NCBI GenBank assembly: GCA_963844625.1
Contig: CAWJPF010000018.1
Location: forward strand, 186,001-250,000
DNA length: 64,000 bases
Direction: 5' to 3'
From: Palsa-504 sp963844625
Lineage (GTDB): Bacteria > Actinomycetota > Actinomycetes > Streptosporangiales > Streptosporangiaceae
Shown here: positions 1-7,962 of the stretch, piece by piece
Position numbering within the stretch: position 1 is the stretch's first letter
Layout of the letters: each line of letters starts with the position of its first letter
The notes under the pieces: generated by a model
What the model was told of the DNA's origin: nothing
Seen by the model: the letters and a program-made list of their open reading frames with translations, nothing else
Database searches by the model: none
Program-made: the position numbers and the translations under genes

Positions 1-80
1 CCCGCGGTGCCGAGGAAGGACCTGCGGGACAGCTTCCTGGGGACGCCGTGGCCTTGCCAGCCTTCTCTCGGGTGCGCCAT
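1..80 (-). CDS. N-terminus of a Tat-exported protein (partial, runs off left edge)
   Basis: On the minus strand an ATG at 80 opens a frame that stays open to the window edge. The 26 visible residues contain SRRSFLG at residues 18-24, which matches the twin-arginine consensus (S/T)-R-R-x-F-L. The mature protein would therefore be folded in the cytoplasm and exported by Tat, often as a redox enzyme or a binding protein. The start lies 5 bp after the stop of the aminotransferase gene, and a GGAGA-like purine run precedes it, so the two are probably one operon. The function of the mature protein cannot be seen. Confidence 0.6.
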   Translation of the reverse strand, partial: MAHPREGWQGHGVPRKLSRRSFLGTA

Positions 81-85
81 CGTTT

Positions 86-1468
86 TCAGTCTCCGGTTCT
101 GACGGCCTGGGCAAAGGCAGCGAAGTTCGTCACCAGCCGGTCGATGTCCGCCTCGTCGTGCTGGACGGAGATCAGCCACTGCTCGATCTTGCCCCAGGGC
201 GGGAGGAACACCCCCCCGTTATGCTGATAAAGCCAATGGGCGTGACTGTACCTGTCATCCACACCAAGAAAGCCGCGGTAGTCGCGGACCGGCTCGGCGG
301 CGAACACCACGCAGCCCTTGGCGCCCGCCGTGACCACGTGGGCGGTTAGCCCGCAGGACTTGATGGCCCGCTCGATGCCCGTGGCGGCGCGTGTCCGGAG
401 CTTCTCGATCCGCTGGTAGGCCTCGGGCGTGGCCACCTCGGTCAGCATGGCCCGGGTCGCGGCCATGGCCAGCGGGTTGCCGTTGAAGGTGCCGACCATC
501 TCATAACGGCCGGTGGCCACGTGGTCCATCACCGTCGCGGTGCCGCCGATGGCGGCCACGGCCACCCCGCCGCCCAGCGACTTAGCCAGGCAGATCAGGT
601 CGGGCTGGACGCCGGAGTTCCTGGTCACCCCGCCGGGGCCGACGGTCAGGCCGGTCTTCACCTCGTCGAAGGTGAGTAGCGCTCCGTGGTCGTGCAGCAG
701 GTGTTTAAGGCCGGCCAGGTAGCCGGGCTCGGGCTTGATGATTCCCGCGTTCATCATGACTGGTTCGATGATCATCCCCGCGACCTGGTCGTGGTGCTCG
801 TCGAGGAGCCGGGCGACGCTGTCGAGGTCGTTGAACGGGGCGATCAGGGTCAGGTCGGTGATGGCCCTGGGAATGCCGGTGGAGGCGGGGGCACTGCTGG
901 GCCGGTCTCGCGGGCCGGCCTCGTCCGGGTCGGGAGCCACGGAGACCTGCACCGAGTCGTGGTGGCCGTGGTAGCAGCCCTCGATCTTGATGATCAGGTC
1001 CCGGCCGGTGATCGAGCGCATGAGATGGACGGCGTCCATGGTGGCTTCGGTCCCGGAGTTAGCGAATCGCCAGCGGGGCAATCCGAAGCGGCGGGCGAGC
1101 TCGGCCGCGACCGCGACCGCGTTCTTGGTCGGCTGGGCGAAGTGGGTACCGAGGCCGGCCTGGGCGCCGATGGCGTCGACGATGGCGGGATGGGCGTGGC
1201 CGGCCAGGGCGGCGCCGTAGCCGCCGTGCAGGTCGACATACTCGTTGCCGTCGACGTCGTAGACCTTCGAGCCCTGGCCGTGGCTCAGCCAGACCGGCTG
1301 CGGCGCGGTGATCTGCCAGCTCGAGGTGACCCCGCCGGCCAGGTGCTGCTTGGCCTGCTCGGCGAGACGGGCGGAGTTCGGCTGGCGGGCGACGAAGATC
1401 TCTTCCTGGGCGGCGATGATCTCCTTAAGCACGGTGCCGGAGGGCGGGGCGATGGGCTGGACGCTCAC
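86..1468 (-). CDS. Class III PLP-dependent aminotransferase / glutamate-1-semialdehyde aminomutase-like
   Basis: A 460-residue cytoplasmic fold-type I PLP enzyme. The phosphate-binding segment ANSGTEATM is near residues 136-144, the PLP-ring Asp is in TFDEVKTG (about D268), and the Schiff-base Lys is in LAKSLGGG (about K296). Overall the layout follows the HemL/omega-transaminase group. It is probably not the housekeeping hemL: there is no heme gene nearby, and it heads an apparent operon with a Tat-exported protein. The true amine substrate is unknown. A perfect 16-bp palindrome 19 bp upstream of the start suggests repressor control. Confidence 0.85.
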   Translation of the reverse strand: MSVQPIAPPSGTVLKEIIAAQEEIFVARQPNSARLAEQAKQHLAGGVTSSWQITAPQPVWLSHGQGSKVYDVDGNEYVDLHGGYGAALAGHAHPAIVDAIGAQAGLGTHFAQPTKNAVAVAAELARRFGLPRWRFANSGTEATMDAVHLMRSITGRDLIIKIEGCYHGHHDSVQVSVAPDPDEAGPRDRPSSAPASTGIPRAITDLTLIAPFNDLDSVARLLDEHHDQVAGMIIEPVMMNAGIIKPEPGYLAGLKHLLHDHGALLTFDEVKTGLTVGPGGVTRNSGVQPDLICLAKSLGGGVAVAAIGGTATVMDHVATGRYEMVGTFNGNPLAMAATRAMLTEVATPEAYQRIEKLRTRAATGIERAIKSCGLTAHVVTAGAKGCVVFAAEPVRDYRGFLGVDDRYSHAHWLYQHNGGVFLPPWGKIEQWLISVQHDEADIDRLVTNFAAFAQAVRTGD

Positions 1469-1486
1469 GATGACTTCCCATTGGTT

Positions 1487-1502
1487 GACTGAACGTTCAG
1501 TC
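1487..1502. promoter_or_regulatory. Perfect 16-bp palindrome, probable TetR-type operator
   Basis: The sequence GACTGAACGTTCAGTC is its own reverse complement and lies just upstream of the aminotransferase start on the minus strand. Its length, centre (AACGTT) and position match operators of TetR-family repressors. No TetR gene is adjacent in the window, so the regulator may lie elsewhere or to the left. Confidence 0.55.
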
Positions 1503-1709
1503 TAGACTCGGGACGGCCCGGCGACAAGGCTTTCCCGGATCACGGGATGGTGTAGTTGACCGGCCTGAACCGGCCGCGTGGCAGGATCGGGGATCGCCGC
1601 TGCCCGTGCGGGGGTAGGGGTAATCCACGATAATTAGTGGCGAGGGCACGCACGACGGACCGTTCGGAGTAAATAAGCTTTTGACCTTGGAGCAGATTAT
1701 GAGGCTGCG

Positions 1710-3614
1710 GTGAGCGAGCCCGTGGCCGCTGAGGCAGGGCCGGCCGGAGGGCCGTTTTCCGGGCGGACGGCCTGGGCGTGGCGGGCCAAAACGCCGCTGC
1801 GCATGTTCCTGGCCACCGAGACGGGGAGCGCCCTGGTGCTGGCGGGTGCCACGGTGGCGGCGCTGATCTGGGCGAACATCAGCATCTCTGCTTATGACAC
1901 GGTGTGGGCGACCCGGCTTTCTTTCCTGGTCGGGAGCAGGGGGGTGACCCTGGACCTGCGCGAGTTCGTGAACTCCGGGCTGATGGCCTTCTTCTTCCTG
2001 GTGGTGGGGCTGGAGGCGCGGCGCGAGTTCGATCTGGGCGAGCTACGGGTGCGGAGCAGGCTCACGCTGCCGCTGCTGGCCGGGCTGGGCGGCATGATCG
2101 TGCCCATCGGCATCTACCTGATCGCGAACGCCGGGCGGCCATCCGAGCACGGCTGGGGCATGGCGATGTCGACGGACACCGCCTTCGCGCTCGGCGCGCT
2201 CGCGCTGGTCGGCCGCAGGCTGCCGGACCGGGTCCGCACCTACCTGCTCACCTTCTCCATCGTCGACGACCTAGCCGGACTCGCGGTCATCGCGATCGCG
2301 TACAGCGGGCACATCGACGTGGTGTCGCTGCTGGTCGGGATCGGGTTCCTCGCCGTGATCCTGGTCATCCGGGCGCGCGGCGTCCAGTACGGGCCCGCGT
2401 ACCTGCTGGTCGGGATCGCGGCCTGGGTGGCGTTCCTCAAGTCCGGCGTGGACCCGATCGTGGTCGGCCTGGTTTGCGGCCTGCTGACCTACGCCTACTC
2501 AGCGACCCGGGCCTCGCTGGAGCAGGCATCCGAAGCGTTCCGGCTGTTCCGTGAGCAGCCCACCGCCGAGCTCGCGCAGTCGGCACGCGATGAGGTACGG
2601 ACCGCGATCTCGCCGAACGACCGGCTCGCGCAGATCTTCCACCCCTGGACCAGCTACGTCATCGTGCCGCTGTTCGCGCTGGCCAACGCCGGGATCGTGA
2701 TCAACGGCAGCTTCCTGGCGCGCGCCTACACCTCGCCGGTCACGCTCGGCATCTTGCTCGGCTACCTCATCGGAAAGCCGGTCGGGACGGCTGGCGTCGC
2801 GTGGCTCGCGACCCGGATCAGCCGCGGGCGGCTGCGTCCGCCCGTGGGCTGGGGCGCGGTGGTGGGCGCCGGGACGGTCGCCGGGATCGGCTTCACCGTG
2901 TCGCTGCTGATCGCGTCGCTGGCGCTGCAGGGCACCGAGCTGGCCGAGGCCAAGCTGGGCATCCTGTCCGCCGCGGTGGCCGCGTCCGCCCTGACCTGGA
3001 TCGTCTTCCGGCTGGTGAACCGGCTGCCGCCGCGCAAACGGCTGCGCGCGCTGCTCGGTACGGCCGAGGTCATCACCGACCTGGTCGTTCCTGTGGACCC
3101 GTCACGGGATCATGTGCGCGGCCCGGACAAGGCGCCGGTCACCATCGTCGAGTACGGCGACTTCGAGTGCCCGTACTGTGGCCAGGCCGAGCCGGTGGTG
3201 CGAGAACTGCTGCGCGACTTCGGTGACCTGCGGTACGTGTGGCGGCACCTGCCGCTGAACGACGTCCATCCGCACGCGCAGGCCGCGGCCGAAGCCGCGG
3301 AGGCGGCCGGCCACCAGGGCAGGTTCTGGGAAATGCGCGACCTCCTCTTTGACCACCAGGGTGCGCTCACCTCCCGCGACCTGATCGGGTACGCGGAATC
3401 GCTCGGTCTGGACACCGGGAAATTCGCCGCGGAGCTACGCAAGCACACGGGGGCGGCGCACGTCAGCGAGGACGTCGATTCCGCCGACCTGTCCGGGGTA
3501 TCCGGCACGCCGACGTTCTTTGTCAATGGCATGAGACATTACGGCGCCTATGACATCGAAACGCTGACGAAAGCGGTCAAATTGGCCGCGGCCCGGACGA
3601 AAATCAGCACCTGA
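1710..3614 (+). CDS. nhaA: Na+/H+ antiporter NhaA fused to a DsbA-like thioredoxin domain
   Basis: 634 residues in two parts. Residues about 30-430 form the NhaA membrane domain, with the essential Asp pair in SIVDDLAG (about D186/D187) and the STDTAFALG segment carrying the third conserved Asp (about D156). Residues about 450-634 form a DsbA/thioredoxin-like domain with a CPYC active site at about 487-490 and the cis-Pro region SGTPTFFVNG. E. coli NhaA is about 390 residues, so the tail is an addition. Actinobacterial NhaA proteins with such a tail are known. The GTG start at 1710 fits the start of sequence conservation. Likely role: pH and sodium homeostasis, with a redox-linked or chaperone-like tail on the antiporter. 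Confidence 0.9.
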   Translation: MSEPVAAEAGPAGGPFSGRTAWAWRAKTPLRMFLATETGSALVLAGATVAALIWANISISAYDTVWATRLSFLVGSRGVTLDLREFVNSGLMAFFFLVVGLEARREFDLGELRVRSRLTLPLLAGLGGMIVPIGIYLIANAGRPSEHGWGMAMSTDTAFALGALALVGRRLPDRVRTYLLTFSIVDDLAGLAVIAIAYSGHIDVVSLLVGIGFLAVILVIRARGVQYGPAYLLVGIAAWVAFLKSGVDPIVVGLVCGLLTYAYSATRASLEQASEAFRLFREQPTAELAQSARDEVRTAISPNDRLAQIFHPWTSYVIVPLFALANAGIVINGSFLARAYTSPVTLGILLGYLIGKPVGTAGVAWLATRISRGRLRPPVGWGAVVGAGTVAGIGFTVSLLIASLALQGTELAEAKLGILSAAVAASALTWIVFRLVNRLPPRKRLRALLGTAEVITDLVVPVDPSRDHVRGPDKAPVTIVEYGDFECPYCGQAEPVVRELLRDFGDLRYVWRHLPLNDVHPHAQAAAEAAEAAGHQGRFWEMRDLLFDHQGALTSRDLIGYAESLGLDTGKFAAELRKHTGAAHVSEDVDSADLSGVSGTPTFFVNGMRHYGAYDIETLTKAVKLAAARTKIST

Positions 3615-3744
3615 TAGTTTCCGGCGACCTGGGCGCTGAATCGTGTTTTAGCCGGTGCCCTCATGCCTGCTGAGCGGGGGGAGGGCGTCAGCGGTGGAGG
3701 GAGAGCATGAGAGGCTGACGTTGGTAACGAGGAGGAGGTAACGG

Positions 3745-4599
3745 GTGAACGCGCAGCCATCCGCCGCGGCGGCCGGGACGATGGACATCGGCGGTGACCT
3801 GACCGTCAACCGCATGGGCTTCGGCGCCATGAGGATCACCGGTCAAGGTGTCTGGGGCAACCCGCCCGACCGGGAACGGGCCATGGCCACGCTCAGGCGG
3901 GTCGTCGAACTTGGCGTCAACTTCATCGACACGGCCGACTCTTACGGTCCTGAGGTCAGCGAGTCCCTGATCGCCGAGGCGCTGTACCCGTACCCCGACG
4001 ACCTGGTGATCGCGACCAAGGGCGGCCTGACCCGGCCCGGCCCGAACCGCTGGGGCGAGGACGGGCGCCCCGAGCACCTGCGGGAGGTGTGCGAGGGCAG
4101 CCTGCGCAGGCTCCGGCTCGAGCAGATACCGCTGTATCAGCTCCACCGACCGGACCCGAAGGTGCCGCTGGCCGAATCGGTCGGCGCGATCGCCGAGCTC
4201 AAGGATGAGGGCAAGATTCGTCACGTCGGCCTGTCCAATGTCACCGAGGATCAGTTCCGCGAGGCAGAGCGGATCGTCCCGATCGTGTCGATACAGAACA
4301 GGTTCAACGTGACCGACCGGCAGTCGGAGTCGATAATCGACCTGTGCGAGCAGGAAGACATGGTGTTCCTGCCGTGGGCGCCGACACAGCAGACCGACCG
4401 GAAGGTGGCGGTGGCCGCGGCCGCCAGGCGGCACGGCGTCACCGAGTACCAGATCGTGCTGGCCTGGGCGCTGGCCATCTCGCCCGCGATCCTGCCCATT
4501 CCAGGGACCGGCTCGCCGGAGCACGCGGAAGAAAACGTCGCCGCCACGGCCATCGATCTCAGCCGGGACGAAATCGAGGCCATCAGCAAGGGCGGGTGA
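3745..4599 (+). CDS. Aldo/keto reductase
   Basis: 284 residues, an NADPH-dependent (beta/alpha)8 oxidoreductase. The catalytic tetrad is visible as D62 and Y67 (FIDTADSYG), K92 (VIATKGG) and H134 (YQLHRPDPK). A strong GGAGGAGG ribosome site precedes the GTG start at 3745. The C-terminal segment LPIPGTGSPEHAEEN is the usual cofactor-phosphate binding region. It is a paralogue of the reductase at 44003-44866, sharing the HRPDPKVP block. Substrate unknown. Confidence 0.9.
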   Translation: MNAQPSAAAAGTMDIGGDLTVNRMGFGAMRITGQGVWGNPPDRERAMATLRRVVELGVNFIDTADSYGPEVSESLIAEALYPYPDDLVIATKGGLTRPGPNRWGEDGRPEHLREVCEGSLRRLRLEQIPLYQLHRPDPKVPLAESVGAIAELKDEGKIRHVGLSNVTEDQFREAERIVPIVSIQNRFNVTDRQSESIIDLCEQEDMVFLPWAPTQQTDRKVAVAAAARRHGVTEYQIVLAWALAISPAILPIPGTGSPEHAEENVAATAIDLSRDEIEAISKGG

Positions 4600-4682
4600 G
4601 GTCCCGCCCGAGGTCGTCTCCCCCGTGCTTACGGAGTTCTTTCTCGGTTCTTAGATCCTTGGGCCCCTTAGAAAGGGAAAGC

Positions 4683-5927
4683 GTGACTGAGACGGGCACG
4701 GCGATTGTCGGCGGCCGCATCGTCCCGATCGAGGGCGAGCCGCTGGAGGGCGGGACCGTCCTGCTGCGGGACGGGAAGATCGCGGCCGTCGAGGGACCGG
4801 GCTTCGCGGTGCCGGGCGGCGTGGACGTGGTGGACGCGACGGGGAAGTGGGTGCTGCCCGGCTTCATCGACGCGCACGCGCACGCCGGCGTGCACGAGGA
4901 GGCCGGGGGGTGGGCGGGGCAGGACACCAACGAGCGAACTAGCCCGGTCACCGCTCAGGTACGGGCGCTCGACGCGATCAACCCGGCTGACCTTGGCTTC
5001 CGCGACGCCATCAGCGGCGGGGTGCTCGCCGTGAACGTCAACCCCGGCTCGGCCAACCCGATCGGCGGCCAGACCGTGGCGATCAAGTGCTGGGGCCGTA
5101 CCGTGGACGAGATGGTGCTCCGCGAGCCGGCCGGGCTGAAGTCCGCGCTCGGCGAGAACCCCAAGCGGGTCTACGGGGAACGGAACGAGACCCCGTCCAC
5201 CAGGCTGGGGATCGCCGCGGTGATCCGCAGCGCGTTCGTCGACGCCGTCAACTATCAGGCCAAGCTCGCGGCCGCCTCTGATGAGGCTTCTTCCGGCTCC
5301 GGCTCCGGCTCCGGCTCTGGGGCCGGGCCGGTGGTGGAACGCGACCTTAAACTCGAGGCGCTGGGGCGGGTGCTACGCCGGGAGATCCCGTGGCGGCAGC
5401 ACTGCCATCGCGCCGACGACATCGCGACCGCGATGCGGATCGCCCGGGAGTTCGGCTATGACCTGGTGATCGATCACGGGACCGAGGCTTACCTGCTGGC
5501 CGATCAGATCGCCGCCGCGTCGATCCCGGTGGTGATCGGGCCGCTGTTCACCAGCCGGTCCAAGGTCGAGCTGCGCAACCGGTCGCTGGCCAACCCGGGC
5601 CGGCTCGCCGCGGCCGGGGTGACGATCGCCATCACCACCGACCACCCGGTGGTGCCGATCCACTTCCTCATCCACCAGGCCACGCTGGCGGTCAAGGAAG
5701 GCCTGGACCCGGTGACGGCACTGCGCGCGGTGACGATCAACCCGGCCAAGATCATCGGCTGCGCCGACCGGATCGGATCGCTGACCGCCGGCAAGGACGC
5801 CGACCTGGTGATCTGGTCCGGCGACCCGCTGGACGTGATGAGCCGGGCTGAGCGCGCCTACCTGGACGGCCGCGAGATCTACCGGTACGACTACGACCGG
5901 CGCGAAGGCGTGTTCGCCGAGCTGTAA
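4683..5927 (+). CDS. Amidohydrolase (imidazolonepropionase-like, metal-dependent)
   Basis: 414 residues from the GTG at 4683, which follows an AGAAAGGGAAA purine run. The protein has a composite-domain start (AIVGGRIVPIEGEP) and the metal-binding HxH in GFIDAHAHAG (H65, H67). A later His/Asp region is TTDHPVVPIHF, and the C-terminal closure is GKDADLVIWSGDPLD. This is the layout of imidazolonepropionase-type amidohydrolases of the COG1228 group. An SG-dipeptide repeat near residues 203-211 is an unusual flexible insert. Lies 83 bp after the aldo/keto reductase in the same direction. Substrate unknown. Confidence 0.85.
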   Translation: MTETGTAIVGGRIVPIEGEPLEGGTVLLRDGKIAAVEGPGFAVPGGVDVVDATGKWVLPGFIDAHAHAGVHEEAGGWAGQDTNERTSPVTAQVRALDAINPADLGFRDAISGGVLAVNVNPGSANPIGGQTVAIKCWGRTVDEMVLREPAGLKSALGENPKRVYGERNETPSTRLGIAAVIRSAFVDAVNYQAKLAAASDEASSGSGSGSGSGAGPVVERDLKLEALGRVLRREIPWRQHCHRADDIATAMRIAREFGYDLVIDHGTEAYLLADQIAAASIPVVIGPLFTSRSKVELRNRSLANPGRLAAAGVTIAITTDHPVVPIHFLIHQATLAVKEGLDPVTALRAVTINPAKIIGCADRIGSLTAGKDADLVIWSGDPLDVMSRAERAYLDGREIYRYDYDRREGVFAEL

Positions 5928-5946
5928 CCCGGTGTCTTAACCGCGG

Positions 5947-5999
5947 CTTGTCAGCCGGGGCTTGTCAGCGGGGGCTTGTCAGCGGGGGCTTGTCAGCGG
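5947..5999. repeat. Four tandem copies of a 14-bp unit at the 3' end of the DJ-1/PfpI gene
   Basis: CTTGTCAGC followed by a CGGGG or GGGGG spacer recurs at 5947, 5961, 5975 and 5989 with an exact 14-bp period. The stop codon of the minus-strand gene (5993-5995) sits in the last copy. Each copy carries the same TCA, so stop codons occur at this period in changing frames. Confidence 0.8.
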
Positions 6000-6640
6000 G
6001 GGCGGCCGGTCAGGATGAACCGGCTGCGGGACCGGAGCCTGCTCACTATCTCGGCCGGAGCGCGGTCCGGGGAGCCCGCGTCGTAGGGCGGCCGCGGGTC
6101 GTACTCGATGCCGAGCTGGATGGCCTGGGCCACCTCGTCGCCGGCGATCCGGCCGGCGAGGGCCAGCCCCATGTCGATGCCGGAGGACACGCCCGCCGCG
6201 GTCACGTACTTGCCGTCGAACACGACCCGCTCGCTCACCGGTATCGCGCCGAGCGGCCCGAGCTCGTCGAGGGCCAGCCAGTGCGAGGTCGCGCGGCGGC
6301 CGGCCAGGAGCCCGGCCGCGGCGAGGATGAGTGAGCCGGTGCACACGGACGTGGTCCACATGCTCGTCTCGTCGGCGGCCCGGAGCCAGTCGTGTACCGG
6401 GCCGTCGTGCATCTGGTCGTGCTGGCCCGGACCGCCGGGCACGACGACGATGTCCGGGTGCGGCAGTTCGGTGAGCGCGGCGGGGGCGGAAAGGACCAGG
6501 CTGCCTTTCTCGTCGGCGATGGGCCCGGTACGTTCGGCGACGAAGACCGCTTCTGCGCCAGGCAGCGCGCTGAGCACCTGGTACGGACCGATCGCGTCGA
6601 GCACCGTGAACCGGTTAAACAGCAGGATGGCAATCTGCAT
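5993..6640 (-). CDS. DJ-1/PfpI family protein
   Basis: 215 residues of the class I glutamine-amidotransferase-like superfamily. The nucleophile elbow is in TTSVCTGSLILAAAG (C100), preceded by the DIVVVPGGPG segment; an RATSHW segment follows. There is no DNA-binding domain, unlike its upstream neighbour. The closest named relatives are isonitrile-hydratase-like and GlxA-like proteins. It starts 33 bp downstream of the GlxA-type regulator on the same strand, so the pair is probably one operon. Confidence 0.85.
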   Translation of the reverse strand: MQIAILLFNRFTVLDAIGPYQVLSALPGAEAVFVAERTGPIADEKGSLVLSAPAALTELPHPDIVVVPGGPGQHDQMHDGPVHDWLRAADETSMWTTSVCTGSLILAAAGLLAGRRATSHWLALDELGPLGAIPVSERVVFDGKYVTAAGVSSGIDMGLALAGRIAGDEVAQAIQLGIEYDPRPPYDAGSPDRAPAEIVSRLRSRSRFILTGRPR

Positions 6641-6673
6641 GACACGTCCTAATCTCGCTGCGTGGCTGGGCGG

Positions 6674-7714
6674 CTAGGTGACTGGGTGGCGGCGTGGCGG
6701 CGTGGCTGGGTGGCTGCGGGGCTGGTCGATGACGCCTGGCTCTATGGTGGCGGCCGGGCGGAAACGGCGGCGGTACTCGCCTGGGCTGACACCAAGGGCG
6801 CGGATGAAGGAGCGGCGCATCGCCTCCGGCGTGCCGTAGCCGCAGGCACGGGCCGTCTGCTCGATGCCGTCGGCGGTGTCTTCCAGGCGCCGCCTGGCCG
6901 TCTCGAGCCGGACCCGGTCGACGTAACGGCCGGGCGTCATGCCCACCTCCGCCGCGAACGCTCGCGCGAACTGCCGCGGGGACAGGCTGGCCTGGCTCGC
7001 CAGCGCCGGGACGGACAGGTCGGCGGACGGGTGATCCGCGATCCACAGCTGCACGTCCCGCAGCGGCGCGCGGTTCGCCAGCTGCGCGGCCAGCTGGGTG
7101 CTGAACTGAGCCTGGTTTCCCGGGCGCCGCAGGAACACCACCAGGTGCCTGGCGATATCGAGGGCCGTCTCCCGGCCCAGGTCGTCTTCTACCAGGGCCA
7201 AGGCGAGGTCGATGCCGGCGGTGACGCCCGCGGAGGTAATGACATTCCCGTCCCGGACGAAGATCGGGTCCGGATCCACGCTGATGTCGGAAAAACTGGC
7301 GGCCAGCACGCCGCAGTACGCCCAGTGCGTCGTCACCCGCCTTCCGTCGAGCAACCCGGCTGCCGCGAGCAGGAACGCGCCCGTGCACACGGAAACAAGG
7401 TGCACCGCACGACGGCCGTGCGTCCGCAGCCAGGTCACCAGCTCCGGGTCCCCCGGCCGGGCCCCCGCCCCGCCGGGCACGATCAGCACATCCGGGTCCG
7501 GGCCGCCGTTCCCGCGCAGGTCCTCGTCGGGCGCCAGACGCAGCCCGCTCGAGGTCCGGATCGTCTGGGCGCCCAGGCTCGCGGTGCGGATGTCGTACAA
7601 CGGGTCCTGGCCATGCCGGGCCTGCCACGAGTTGGCCCCCGCGAACACCTCAAGCGGGCCGGTCACGTCAAGGCTCTGCACCCCGTCGAAGAGGACCATC
7701 AGCACCTTGCGCAT
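6674..7714 (-). CDS. GlxA-type transcriptional regulator (DJ-1/PfpI domain plus AraC HTH)
   Basis: 346 residues. Residues 1-190 form a DJ-1/PfpI domain with Cys in LVSVCTGAFLLAAAG (C110). Residues about 215-315 form an AraC-type double helix-turn-helix domain (LSPRQFARAFAAEVGMTPGRYVDRVRLE). GlxA-type regulators sense small metabolites through the N-terminal domain. The last 30 residues are Pro/His/Arg-rich, encoded by a degenerate GTGGCTGGGTGGC-type repeat. Divergent from the MFS gene at 7963, making that transporter a plausible target. Confidence 0.88.
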   Translation of the reverse strand: MRKVLMVLFDGVQSLDVTGPLEVFAGANSWQARHGQDPLYDIRTASLGAQTIRTSSGLRLAPDEDLRGNGGPDPDVLIVPGGAGARPGDPELVTWLRTHGRRAVHLVSVCTGAFLLAAAGLLDGRRVTTHWAYCGVLAASFSDISVDPDPIFVRDGNVITSAGVTAGIDLALALVEDDLGRETALDIARHLVVFLRRPGNQAQFSTQLAAQLANRAPLRDVQLWIADHPSADLSVPALASQASLSPRQFARAFAAEVGMTPGRYVDRVRLETARRRLEDTADGIEQTARACGYGTPEAMRRSFIRALGVSPGEYRRRFRPAATIEPGVIDQPRSHPATPPRRHPVT

Positions 7715-7866
7715 GTGTCCTAGTCTGACGACCCGGACTCATGGCAGCAATGACGAATAACCAACTTTTTCTGCCATCATGGCGCGCCGGTGCTCCCTCC
7801 GGCGGCGCACGTCGGATGACCGCGAGCCGTCTACTCAGAAGAGCGCGTTCCGGGAAGCCGGAATAG

Positions 7867-7880
7867 ACAGATCAGTCTGT
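7867..7880. promoter_or_regulatory. Small inverted repeat in the GlxA/MFS divergent promoter region
   Basis: ACAGA-TCAG-TCTGT, two 5-bp arms around a 4-bp centre, lies 83 bp upstream of the MFS start and between two divergent genes. The arrangement resembles a dimeric repressor site. The short arms make this a weak call. Confidence 0.3.
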
Positions 7881-7962
7881 ACGGTTACTGCTCGCGACCC
7901 GCCCGCGATGCCTAGCACGGCGATCGCTAGCACCGCATCGCCGCCGACGAAGGAGAACGTCC

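Noticed and set aside
5947..5999. Possible CRISPR array
   Set aside because: Units are only 14 bp with no unique spacers of regular length; a simple tandem repeat. The GYPGAQ coding repeats were also excluded for the same reason.
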